Assembly (NCBI GenBank): GCA_944392185.1
Contig: CALXVW010000059.1
Location: 1-14,420, forward strand
DNA from: an uncultured Alphaproteobacteria bacterium
GTDB taxonomy: Bacteria; Pseudomonadota; Alphaproteobacteria; RF32; CAG-239
Direction of reading: 5' to 3'
Length of the DNA stretch: 14,420 nucleotides
Shown: piece by piece, positions 7,174-14,261 of the stretch
How positions within the stretch are numbered: the stretch's first letter is position 1
Layout: each line of letters starts with the position of its first letter
Notes under the pieces: generated by a model
The model's database searches: none
What the model was told of the DNA's origin: nothing
What the model saw: only the letters and a program-made list of their open reading frames with translations
Translations under genes and position numbers: made by a program

Positions 7174-7890
7174 ATGCTGATAGTAAAAAATGTATCAAAA
7201 TCATTTGGAAAGATAAAAGCCGTAGATAATGTCAGTTTTTTCCTGCAAAAAGGGGAGATAACAGCTCTTTTGGGTCCCAACGGGGCAGGTAAGACAACTT
7301 TGCTGAGGCTTTTGAGCGGCTATTATTCCCCTGATCAAGGTGAAATTTCAATAGAAAATTTTAAGTTTGAAGATAATCGCCTCAAAGCATTGGAGTCTTT
7401 TGCCTATGTGCCGGAAAACGGAGCTTTGTATCCAGAAATGAGTGTTTTTGAATATATTCATTTTATGGCAAACATTCACCATTTAGAAGAAATAGACTTT
7501 GTGGATAATCTGGCATCTTTGGTTCAAGAACTGCAATTAGAAAAGGTCATAAAACAACGTTGTGACACTTTATCTAAAGGCTTTAAGCGGCGCGTGGCTC
7601 TGGCCGGAGCTCTTGTGCATCGGCCAAACATTTTGTTGCTTGATGAACCGACCGAAGGTTTGGATCCTAATCAAAAATTTACGATAAGAGATTTCTTAAA
7701 AAGCTATGGTCGCCAACATACGGTTTTGATATCTACCCATATTATGGAAGATGTAGAAGCTTTCGCCGATAGAATCTTGCTCTTAAATCATGGTAAATTG
7801 ATTTGCGATACGACACCGGCAGGATTAAAAAGCTTAACCCCTACCAATGATATTGAAAGTGCGTTCCGCGCCATAACATCAGATAAGTGA
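7174..7890 (+). CDS. ABC transporter ATP-binding protein (GldA-like)
   Basis: This 238-residue cytoplasmic ATPase powers the membrane complex encoded by the following genes. It has the Walker A loop GPNGAGKTT (34-42), an ABC signature LSKGF (133-137, a variant of LSGGQ), Walker B ILLLDEP (153-159) with catalytic Glu158, the D-loop GLD and the switch histidine in STHIMED (H189). The usual Q-loop glutamine is glutamate in YVPENGALYPEM, a pattern also seen in GldA-type ATPases. The start ATG at 7174 has GGAG at 7165-7168. A TTG further upstream (7153) would add only seven residues and lacks support. The permease gene begins at or just after its stop, so the genes are coupled. The ABC-2 type ATPase call is secure and the substrate is unknown. 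Confidence 0.93.
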   Translation: MLIVKNVSKSFGKIKAVDNVSFFLQKGEITALLGPNGAGKTTLLRLLSGYYSPDQGEISIENFKFEDNRLKALESFAYVPENGALYPEMSVFEYIHFMANIHHLEEIDFVDNLASLVQELQLEKVIKQRCDTLSKGFKRRVALAGALVHRPNILLLDEPTEGLDPNQKFTIRDFLKSYGRQHTVLISTHIMEDVEAFADRILLLNHGKLICDTTPAGLKSLTPTNDIESAFRAITSDK

Positions 7891-7898
7891 GAAAAAAG

Positions 7899-10448
7899 AT
7901 GAGAAATATTTTACCCGTGTTTACAAAAGAATTTCGTTCTTTTTTCCAAAGCCGAATAGCCTGGCTTATTTTTGGCGTCTATGCCGTATTGTCCATGGCA
8001 GTAACATTTTTTCAGAGTCCGTTTATTTCTACGCCGGAACCAAATTTAATTTCATTTTTCAAACTACAAGCCAATATTTTTACCTTAATTATTCCGGCTC
8101 TAACCATCAAATTATGGACGGATGAAAAGCGGTTGGGTACTTTAGAGTTAACTTTGAGTCTACCCATCAGCTACACGGCATTAACAATCGGCAAGTTTTT
8201 AGCTGTTTGGACTTTATGTGGAGTAATGTTGTTTTCAACGATAGGTCTTTGGATATCAACCGCTTTGGTTACTCATACGGATAACTTAGGTATTTTGCAA
8301 AATTATCTGATTTGTTGGCTGCTGTGCGGAGCTCTGTGCGCCATAAGCTTATCAGCCTCAGCTTTTACCGCTCATCCGGTTAGTGCGTTTGTTGTATCTT
8401 TAGCAGTTTGCTTAAGCTTTTCATTAATTAGTTTTAGTTCGTTAGTTGAGCATTTAGGTCTTTCTGCAGAGGCAATTCTGCGTGCCGGAGGGGCTCTAAA
8501 CTTTGGAGAACACTTTGATAATTTGATTGTTGGGCAAATAACGTTTGGCGGTATTTTTTATTTCTTAAGCCTCATCGTCGGAACTTTATGGTTAAATATA
8601 GCCACAATCATCTGGCAGCAAAACCAACAAAGCAGATACGGAATATTTTGCTTTTGTTTGCTGGTGTCTTTCTGTGCCCTCAACATGGCGATTGCCTTGG
8701 CCGGAAGCTCATTGGTTTGGGATTTGAGTGCCGACAAACGTTTCAGCCTCAGTGATAAGAGCAAGGAATGGCTAAAAGAAAATAACAATAATTTGTTTGT
8801 TCGTTTATATTTGTCGGCAGAGGTTGGAAAAGACGCAGAATTAGAAGCTTATTCACAAGATGTTTTGCGGCTGCTTGAACAATATCAGCTAAATTCCGAC
8901 AACAAGCTAAGTTTGCGAACCATAAAAGTTTCACCATTGAGTCCCGAGGAGGCTGAAGCGAACAAGGCAGGAATCAGAGGAGGAGAAGGCAAGCCGTATT
9001 TTGGTTTGGTTATCTCTGACCAAAACGGTCGCTTTAAGACAATACCTTACCTAGAGCCTAAACGTAGAGAATACCTGGAGCATGATATTAGCAGAATCTT
9101 AAGCAGCTTGGGAGCATATCAAAAACCCACTTTAGGCATCATGTCATCAGAATTTCAGGTTATAGCTTCTGAAGATGCCTTAGATTATACAGCGGATTGG
9201 CCATTTGCGAGCGTATTGAAAAAAGACTATAAATTGCGATACATCCCGACAAATCTGGTAGAAATTCCTCAAAATATAGCAGCACTGTTGGTTATAAACC
9301 CCAAAAGGCTTTCCAACATAGGGCTCTATGCCATAGACCAATACCTCATGCGCGGAGGCAAAGTGATTATTTTTGCAGATCCGCTATCAGAGGTGGCTCT
9401 TGCACAAAACGGAGAAGTTGCAGAGCACTCAAATATAGTCAAATTCTTGGCAAATTCAGGGATTAGATATGATGAGACAAAAGTCGCAGGAGATAATCTA
9501 TATAATCGCAGCTTAGACCTTGAAACAAATAAAGAGAAATATCCGTTTTGGATAAACGTTTTGCCACAAAATAACAAACATCGCTTTTTGGCCGATCTAA
9601 AACCGCTGGCCTTAAACACAGCCGGATGGTTGGAAGTAGCCCCCCAAGAAGGAACAGAGGTCTTGTTTACCACGTCTGAGAGCAGCGGCAGCGTAGATGC
9701 TGCTTATATTAGGTATGCAAGCTTGGCAGAAACCCTTGACAATTATACAACAGAGAACAAGACAAAAATTTTGGCGGTTTTGAAGGAGGGAAACTTTTCC
9801 TCATTTTTCAAAGAACCTTTGTTTAATACAAAAGAATATTTTGAAAAACTATTGCCGTTTTTGAGCGTGTCACTAAACCCTGGGCGTTTACTGATGGTAG
9901 CCGACAGTGATATCCTAACATCCAGACTATGGAATGCCAATAAACAAGAAGGACAAGATGTTTATGACTTTATTCCTTATAGCGGCAATATGGATTTTAT
10001 AGAACGCGCGGTTGATTATGTCAGCGACAATAAGAAAATTTTAAGTATTTCTCCCAAATCTGCAACTATTAGCACCACGCCGATAGGAGCCGTATTGTTG
10101 CTGAAAACAGAAGAAATTTTTGCCACCGAACAGTCCAATATCAGAGCAGAACAGGCAAAAGTCTTAAAAGAGCAAAATACCATGCACTATAAGATTGAGC
10201 ATCAGGAGATTTTGCCCTCAATTCAAATCACCAAGAAGTTAGAAGATTTGGAGCGGCGTCGCCTAGAACTACTCAATGAAGAAAGAGAGTTAAAACAAGA
10301 TATGGTAAATACCTATAGATTAAAATTAGGCTTATTTATGGGAATTAACTTTGTTCTGCCGCTTTTGCTTTTGGGCTTATTGATTGGTATTCTTAGGATA
10401 CACCAAAGTTGCCGGGCTCGCCAAGCTGAAAGGAATGTAAATGTTTAA
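7899..10448 (+). CDS. Fused ABC-2 permease and GldG-like (ABC_transp_aux) protein
   Basis: The protein has about 849 residues and joins two parts that are separate genes in many bacteria. Residues 1 to about 245 form an ABC-2 permease with about six membrane segments and the typical opening ILPVFTKEFRSFF. A further membrane segment (about 247-270) leads into a large extracytoplasmic GldG-like domain. That domain starts with DLSADKRFSLSDKSKEWL (275-292), the hallmark of the family, and continues to about 800. A short coiled coil and a last membrane segment (about 811-833) close the protein. In Bacteroidetes GldF and GldG support gliding motility, but relatives in proteobacteria have no proven role. 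A GTG at 7887 overlapping the ATPase stop could be the real start and would add four residues. The gene overlaps the DUF4340 gene by 8 bases. Confidence 0.9.
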   Translation: MRNILPVFTKEFRSFFQSRIAWLIFGVYAVLSMAVTFFQSPFISTPEPNLISFFKLQANIFTLIIPALTIKLWTDEKRLGTLELTLSLPISYTALTIGKFLAVWTLCGVMLFSTIGLWISTALVTHTDNLGILQNYLICWLLCGALCAISLSASAFTAHPVSAFVVSLAVCLSFSLISFSSLVEHLGLSAEAILRAGGALNFGEHFDNLIVGQITFGGIFYFLSLIVGTLWLNIATIIWQQNQQSRYGIFCFCLLVSFCALNMAIALAGSSLVWDLSADKRFSLSDKSKEWLKENNNNLFVRLYLSAEVGKDAELEAYSQDVLRLLEQYQLNSDNKLSLRTIKVSPLSPEEAEANKAGIRGGEGKPYFGLVISDQNGRFKTIPYLEPKRREYLEHDISRILSSLGAYQKPTLGIMSSEFQVIASEDALDYTADWPFASVLKKDYKLRYIPTNLVEIPQNIAALLVINPKRLSNIGLYAIDQYLMRGGKVIIFADPLSEVALAQNGEVAEHSNIVKFLANSGIRYDETKVAGDNLYNRSLDLETNKEKYPFWINVLPQNNKHRFLADLKPLALNTAGWLEVAPQEGTEVLFTTSESSGSVDAAYIRYASLAETLDNYTTENKTKILAVLKEGNFSSFFKEPLFNTKEYFEKLLPFLSVSLNPGRLLMVADSDILTSRLWNANKQEGQDVYDFIPYSGNMDFIERAVDYVSDNKKILSISPKSATISTTPIGAVLLLKTEEIFATEQSNIRAEQAKVLKEQNTMHYKIEHQEILPSIQITKKLEDLERRRLELLNEERELKQDMVNTYRLKLGLFMGINFVLPLLLLGLLIGILRIHQSCRARQAERNVNV

Positions 10449-11385
10449 ACGTATGTTGGAAGCCTCTGTTGTTTTGGCAATTTTATCAATTGCTTTGTTA
10501 ACAGGAGCAATATTGCTAACTAATTGGCGTTTTCCCAAACAATCAAACGGAGAGCTGGTTTTTGCCGCCACCTATAAAGATGGAACCAAACTCGATAAAA
10601 TTGTGCTAACAAGCTCAAAAGGAAATATAACTTTGCAAAAAGAAGGCGGTTATTGGGTAGTTAAAGAGGCTGATTATTACTATGCCAGCACGGAACTTCT
10701 CAACCAACTTTTGATAAACTTTAATAATTCAACATATTATGGAGAGGTTCCGTTTTCATTAGAACAAATAAAAGAAAAAGAGCTTGACGAAAACGGCATC
10801 CAAATCACCACATACCAACAAGATAATTTGCTAAATAGTGTTATAATAGGTAAAGCAGCGGAAAAAGAGGGCTATTATTTTGCCAAGCCTCAGAGCAAAA
10901 AAGATATTTGGTTAATAGACGGTAACTATAATTTGCCCAAAGAATTCTATTCTTGGATTATGCAGCCGATATCAGAACTTCCGCCGGAAATGGTGGAACA
11001 AATAGAAGTTGAAGACAAAATAGTCAGACGAGAAAACAAGATACAGCCGTTTTTCGGAGAAAAGGGAATATCATCATCAGCCTTTGGCTTGGCCAATGCA
11101 GCAGCCTACGTCACGGCAGAAAATGTGTTGTCAGCACAAAATTTTGATGAGACCGCATACCCAAAGCAGAAGATTATAAGATTTATGACATTTCAAGGTC
11201 TTATTGTTGAATATCATTTATATTCAGATGATAAGAGTTACTGGTTGAAAATAACTTTATCAACCACCCCCCTACCAAAAAAGTCTGTTAATACATATAT
11301 AGAATACAATCAGATATTCTATGATGGTTGGTATTTTAAATTATCAACAGAACAAGGAAAACAACTATTCATAACAACTATATAG
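10441..11385 (+). CDS. DUF4340 domain-containing membrane-anchored protein
   Basis: This 314-residue protein has an N-terminal membrane anchor (about 9-27) and a soluble region that should face the periplasm. The opening of the domain is characteristic: LDKIVLTSSKGNITLQKEGG, then YWVVKEADYYYASTELLNQLL, a repeating beta-rich pattern, and FYSWIMQPISELPPEMVEQIEV, where DUF4340 proteins usually have 'W....ll.ip...V..I'. DUF4340 proteins typically lie next to GldG-type transporters and are thought to work with them, which is what is seen here. The ATG lies inside the end of the preceding gene, with GAAAGGA just upstream (about 10428-10434). The function is unknown beyond association with the transporter. 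Confidence 0.85.
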   Translation: MFKRMLEASVVLAILSIALLTGAILLTNWRFPKQSNGELVFAATYKDGTKLDKIVLTSSKGNITLQKEGGYWVVKEADYYYASTELLNQLLINFNNSTYYGEVPFSLEQIKEKELDENGIQITTYQQDNLLNSVIIGKAAEKEGYYFAKPQSKKDIWLIDGNYNLPKEFYSWIMQPISELPPEMVEQIEVEDKIVRRENKIQPFFGEKGISSSAFGLANAAAYVTAENVLSAQNFDETAYPKQKIIRFMTFQGLIVEYHLYSDDKSYWLKITLSTTPLPKKSVNTYIEYNQIFYDGWYFKLSTEQGKQLFITTI

Positions 11386-11396
11386 TAAAAACAGGC

Positions 11397-12524
11397 ATGA
11401 AAGAAAACAAAAAGCTTGCGCAAGCCCTGCAAGAGTTAGGACAATGCCGCCAAAGAAGAGAATTTGCGGAAAAAACGGCACATTTGGGCTATTGGGAGTT
11501 AGATGTTGAGACCAAGAGGTTTTATTGGTCTCGGGAGATGTATCGCATTTTCGGCTACGCCAAAGTTATCAAAAGCCATAAGCGGAATTTGATAAGAGAA
11601 GGGATCTTCGCAGAGGATTTTAGCTTTTATAAGCAGCAAATAAAGAAGCTTTTTTCAGGCGCTCGATTGGTTGGGGGAAAGATACGCTTGCGCCGCCCGG
11701 ATGGGGAGATTGCCCACTGCCGTTTTAGAGCCGGATTTGTAATGAGCGGAGATAAGAAAAAGATTGCGGGAACATTTCAGGATATAACACAGGAGATTAA
11801 AGCCAAAGAAGAGCTGAAAGCGGCCAAAAAGAAAGCCGAAGATGCCAACAAAGCCAAGTCATATTTTCTGGCCCAAGCCAGCCATGACCTACGGCAACCC
11901 ATGCAGGCTCTGCAGCTTTTTGTTCAGTCTTTGTCAGAAGAGAAGCTGAAAGCCTCTCAGCAAAAACTGGTTCAGAAGATATCTGCCTCGGCGGCGGGGT
12001 TGAAATCGCTGTTGGATAATCTGTTAGATATCAGCAAACTTGATTCCGGCGGAATAAAGTTTGAGATACAACGTTTTAACATTGGCACGATTTTCTGCAG
12101 ATTGTGCTTGGAATATCACCAAACCGCGGCGGCTAAAGGGTTGGATGTCATCTGTAGGATAGGGCATTTTGAGGTTGAAACAGATAGTTTTTTACTGGAG
12201 AGGATTATCAGAAATCTGTTTAGCAATGCTCTAAAATATGCCAAGCACAAGATATTAATCAGCTGCCGCAAGGAAAGGGATGAAGCCTGCATTCGGATTA
12301 TAGATGATGGCTGCGGCATAAGAGAGCAAGAGCAAAGGCTGATATTTGAGGAGTTCTATCAGAGTAAAGAGGTTAAGGATAACAGAAGCAACGGGGCAGG
12401 ATTGGGATTGAGTATCGTAAAACGCTTGGCGGTGTTGCTGGAAGCCAAAGTCCATATCCGTTCCCGCTATGGGTATTATAGTGCTTTTGAGGTGAGAATT
12501 CCGCTTCACCCCTTGCAAAATTAA
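11397..12524 (+). CDS. Soluble PAS-domain sensor histidine kinase (orphan, hybrid-type family)
   Basis: The 375-residue kinase has no membrane segment. A PAS domain (about 22-135) has the closing motif IRLRRPDGEI and GTFQDIT. A helical linker (135-155) leads into a dimerisation and phosphoacceptor helix, ASHDLRQPMQALQLF, with His163 as phosphorylation site. The ATPase domain has the N box (N277 in NLFSNALKYA), IDDGCGI (G1 box), FEEFYQ (F box) and GAGLGLSIV (G2 box). The H box HDLRQP is typical of a subfamily that often carries a receiver domain, which is absent here, and no response regulator gene lies nearby. The start lies 11 bases after the DUF4340 gene with only a weak ribosome site, so it may be read from the same transcript. 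The signal it senses is not evident. Confidence 0.9.
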   Translation: MKENKKLAQALQELGQCRQRREFAEKTAHLGYWELDVETKRFYWSREMYRIFGYAKVIKSHKRNLIREGIFAEDFSFYKQQIKKLFSGARLVGGKIRLRRPDGEIAHCRFRAGFVMSGDKKKIAGTFQDITQEIKAKEELKAAKKKAEDANKAKSYFLAQASHDLRQPMQALQLFVQSLSEEKLKASQQKLVQKISASAAGLKSLLDNLLDISKLDSGGIKFEIQRFNIGTIFCRLCLEYHQTAAAKGLDVICRIGHFEVETDSFLLERIIRNLFSNALKYAKHKILISCRKERDEACIRIIDDGCGIREQEQRLIFEEFYQSKEVKDNRSNGAGLGLSIVKRLAVLLEAKVHIRSRYGYYSAFEVRIPLHPLQN

Positions 12525-12571
12525 GAAAAATGTGATTGAATAAGAGCGTCAAATCTTGGGGGAGAGAGATT

Positions 12572-12943
12572 ATGCAAATAGAGATGATGCTGTCTAAAAT
12601 TCACCGTGCCACGGTGACAGACGCCAATTTGAATTATGTCGGCTCAATCACGATAGACATAGACTTAATGAAAAAAGCCAACTTGCGTGAGAATCAAAAA
12701 GTTGATGTGGTTGATATCAACAATGGTGAAAGATTATCGACGTATGTCATTCCGGGGCCGGCTGGCAAGGGAGATATCTGCCTAAACGGCGCCGCCGCAC
12801 GCAAAGTCGCCATAGGGGATAAGGTAATAATCATTGCCTATGCTTATATGAATGAGGAAGAAGCGGACAAACATAAACCCACTATTGTCCAGATGGATAC
12901 CAACAACCACGTTGTTGAGAAAAAAGACTTTATCGCCGCATAG
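12572..12943 (+). CDS. panD: Aspartate 1-decarboxylase (PanD proenzyme)
   Basis: PanD makes beta-alanine from L-aspartate for pantothenate and coenzyme A. The proenzyme cuts itself between Gly24 and Ser25 to create a pyruvoyl cofactor. With ATG at 12572 the key residues fall on the same numbers as in E. coli PanD: Lys9, His11, Tyr22, Gly24, Ser25, Arg54, Thr57 and Tyr58, with the NGAAA loop after them. This agreement, and GGGGGAG at 12558-12564, decide the start against a TTG at 12536. The length is 123 residues, close to the family norm. The gene lies 47 bases after the kinase, and no separate promoter is obvious. No other pantothenate gene is present here. Confidence 0.97.
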   Translation: MQIEMMLSKIHRATVTDANLNYVGSITIDIDLMKKANLRENQKVDVVDINNGERLSTYVIPGPAGKGDICLNGAAARKVAIGDKVIIIAYAYMNEEEADKHKPTIVQMDTNNHVVEKKDFIAA

Positions 12944-12989
12944 AGAAAAAACGAACATTTGTGAGCAAACCTCGCTAGACGAACCTTGG

Positions 12990-13069
12990 TTCGAACCCAA
13001 CATTACCTAAACCAATAAAAAAAGGCCTCCATAAAAGGAGACCTCTTTTTATTGGTAGGCGCGTGGGGG
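12990..13069. repeat. 80-bp perfect direct repeat, copy 1 (holds a 17-base tRNA-Lys 3' end)
   Basis: This copy is identical, base for base, to 13181-13260, with an offset of 191. It contains an AT-rich linker, the hairpin terminator, and the last 17 bases of tRNA-Lys read on the minus strand, ending at GGGGG on the plus strand. The rest of the tRNA is absent here. Just left of it is an inverted repeat CGAACC-TT-GGTTCG (12980-12993), which partly overlaps the copy. Confidence 0.95.
13016..13051. terminator. Intrinsic terminator, copy 1 (likely for panD)
   Basis: The hairpin pairs GGCCTCC with GGAGACC around the loop ATAAAA and is flanked by A- and T-runs on both sides. It works best on the minus strand, where the mismatches become G-U pairs, but it should also stop plus-strand transcription from panD, 68 bases upstream. 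The sequence is identical to the terminator next to tRNA-Lys. Confidence 0.6.
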
Positions 13070-13180
13070 CTACTCTGCGCCTTTTATCAAAGGCTTGAGT
13101 TACACGGGCGCTCATTCGCTAACGCTCACCGCGATACCCCCGTATCGCTTTCGCTGGTAGTCGAACCCCAGTCTCTGGGC
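13070..13180. other. Hairpin-rich 111-bp segment between the direct repeats
   Basis: This stretch has no convincing reading frame. It contains three inverted repeats. They are GCCTTT-TATC-AAAGGC (13079-13094), GCGATAC-CCCC-GTATCGC (13131-13148) and a T-arm-like dyad TCGAA-C-CCCAG-TCT-CTGGG-C-TTCGA (13161-13185). The last contains the word CTGGGGTTCGA (minus strand), shared with the tRNA-Lys T arm. The segment is richer in G and C than its surroundings. It may be a small mobile remnant or a structured RNA, and its function is unknown. Confidence 0.5.
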
Positions 13181-13260
13181 TTCGAACCCAACATTACCTA
13201 AACCAATAAAAAAAGGCCTCCATAAAAGGAGACCTCTTTTTATTGGTAGGCGCGTGGGGG
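13181..13260. repeat. 80-bp perfect direct repeat, copy 2 (overlaps tRNA-Lys 3' end)
   Basis: This is the copy that belongs to the intact tRNA gene. It covers the tRNA terminator and the last 17 bases of the tRNA, up to the point where the tRNA T loop begins on the minus strand. It matches 12990-13069 without a single difference, which suggests a recent duplication. Confidence 0.95.
13207..13242 (-). terminator. Intrinsic terminator of tRNA-Lys, copy 2
   Basis: Read on the minus strand, the RNA has GAGGTCTCC, the loop TTTTAT, GGAGGCCTT and then a run of T. It starts two bases after the CCA end of the tRNA, as expected for a tRNA terminator. Outer A-T pairs extend the stem. Confidence 0.8.
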
Positions 13261-13319
13261 TTCGAACCCCAGACCCACTGATTAAGAGTCAGTTGCTCTA
13301 CCAACTGAGCTACGCACCC
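13244..13319 (-). tRNA. tRNA-Lys (CTT anticodon)
   Basis: The 76-base gene folds into a standard cloverleaf on the minus strand. The acceptor stem pairs GGGTGCG with CGCGCCT (one G-U at the end). The D arm is GCTC-AGTTGGTA-GAGC. The anticodon stem ACTGA/TCAGT encloses the loop CTCTTAA with anticodon CTT. The T arm is TGGGG-TTCGAAC-CCCCA. The discriminator base is A and the CCA end is encoded. The gene lies on the opposite strand to its neighbours. Confidence 0.97.
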
Positions 13320-13325
13320 ATAATC

Positions 13326-13354
13326 TTGACAGAGGGGAATATAGACTCTATTTT
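13326..13354 (+). promoter_or_regulatory. Candidate promoter for the AsmA-like gene
   Basis: TTGACA (13326-13331), a perfect -35 hexamer, lies 17 bases from TATTTT (13349-13354). A second option is an extended -10, TG-G-TATAAA, at 13409-13417, closer to the gene but without a recognisable -35. Either could serve the AsmA-like gene. The first overlaps the tRNA-Lys promoter on the other strand. Confidence 0.4.
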
Positions 13355-13366
13355 TTTTATTTGCAA
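13338..13366 (-). promoter_or_regulatory. Promoter of tRNA-Lys
   Basis: On the minus strand TTGCAA (13361-13366) and TATATT (13338-13343) are separated by exactly 17 bases. The -10 box ends 18 bases before the mature tRNA start, leaving a short leader. The spacing and the position before a tRNA make this a good call. Confidence 0.65.
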
Positions 13367-13451
13367 CAACTTTTTTACTAAAAAAATAACCTTGCCAAAG
13401 TGCATAAATGGTATAAACTCTTCACTAGTATTAACCAAAGGAGAAACAAGT

Positions 13452-14222
13452 ATGAAAAAACGCATATTTTTAAGCCTTTTGGCAATTATTATCATTGCCG
13501 TGGCAATCACCTGGATGTCTTTAGAGTCTATTGTCAAAAGCGTTGTCAATAAGTTTGGTTCAGAAGTCACCGGTACTGAGGTCAAATTAGAAGGATTCAA
13601 CCTCTCTCCCTTTGACGGCGCCGCATCTATAAGGGGCTTAACTGTTGCCAACCCCAAAAACTACAAAAATCCATACTTGCTTTCTCTTAACGGTATTTCC
13701 GTTAAGCTGGATGTAAAAAGCCTGATGAGTGATACGATTGTAATAGAAGATATCACGGTAGATAAACCGGTTATCACTTACGAGATGTTATCTGTTACCC
13801 AAAACAACATCAAACAAATTCAAAGCAATATTAGCAAAAACACCGCTTCTGCTGAAAAGGCTCAAACAGCCAAAGATGAAAAGGGAGAAAAAGACAACTC
13901 TGCGTCAGCCAAAAAAGTCATTATCAAAAAGCTCACGGTTAAAGCCGGAGAATTAAAAGCTGCCACCAATGTTGCCGGTGAAGAAAGTTCCATAGACGTT
14001 GTTTTGCCGGAGATTGTTCTGAAAGATATCGGCGGCCAGGGCAAAGGCGAGAGCATTGTTGCCTCTATTTCTAAAGTCTTAAACAAGATACTGTCAACAG
14101 CCTCTCAAACGGTTGTCAAAAGCGGTCTGAGTGATTTGAAAAACGTTGCCCAAAAGAACCTCGACAACGTTGTCGGCGGCGTTAAAGACAAGGTAAAAAG
14201 CCTTGGAATTTTTGGCAACTAA
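13452..14222 (+). CDS. AsmA-like membrane-anchored protein
   Basis: This 256-residue protein has a basic start and one membrane segment (about 4-26). A region follows that matches the N-terminal part of AsmA and related proteins, with TEVKLEGFNLSPFDGAASIRGLTVANP (given by parts: LSPFDGAASI, GLTVANP). Next come ISVKLDVKSL and IEDITVDKPVITYE, which are the usual beta-strand pattern. The middle (about 125-155) is polar and lysine-rich, and the end is helical. It is much shorter than full AsmA proteins. A reading frame extends upstream to 13254, but that part is a translation of the tRNA gene. The ATG at 13452 has AAAGGAG at 13437-13443. AsmA-type proteins affect outer-membrane assembly or lipid transport, and the exact role here is inferred. 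Confidence 0.75.
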   Translation: MKKRIFLSLLAIIIIAVAITWMSLESIVKSVVNKFGSEVTGTEVKLEGFNLSPFDGAASIRGLTVANPKNYKNPYLLSLNGISVKLDVKSLMSDTIVIEDITVDKPVITYEMLSVTQNNIKQIQSNISKNTASAEKAQTAKDEKGEKDNSASAKKVIIKKLTVKAGELKAATNVAGEESSIDVVLPEIVLKDIGGQGKGESIVASISKVLNKILSTASQTVVKSGLSDLKNVAQKNLDNVVGGVKDKVKSLGIFGN

Positions 14223-14244
14223 ATAACATAAAGACAGTAAAGTC

Positions 14245-14261
14245 AAAGCCCCGCCTAGAGG
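14245..14261 (+). other. Left arm of a possible interrupted terminator
   Basis: AAAGCCCCGCC (14245-14255), followed by TAGAGG, looks like the left arm and loop of a strong terminator. It lies 22 bases after the AsmA-like gene. The expected right arm GGCGGGGCTTT is missing, because the sequence changes to the IS-like end right after GG. Confidence 0.4.

Noticed and set aside
12536..12571. Longer PanD from a TTG start
   Set aside because: It has no good ribosome site, and the start at 12572 puts the cleavage serine at residue 25 as in E. coli.
12782..13003. Minus-strand frame across the panD end and the first repeat
   Set aside because: It mirrors panD and includes the T-arm-like palindrome. 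It has no ribosome site and no recognisable protein pattern.
12990..13260. CRISPR array
   Set aside because: Only two repeats of 80 bp are present, with a 111-bp spacer, and they derive from a tRNA end. No cas gene is nearby.
13254..13451. N-terminal extension of the AsmA-like reading frame
   Set aside because: This part is the translation of the tRNA-Lys gene read on the wrong strand. A strong ribosome site marks the real start at 13452.
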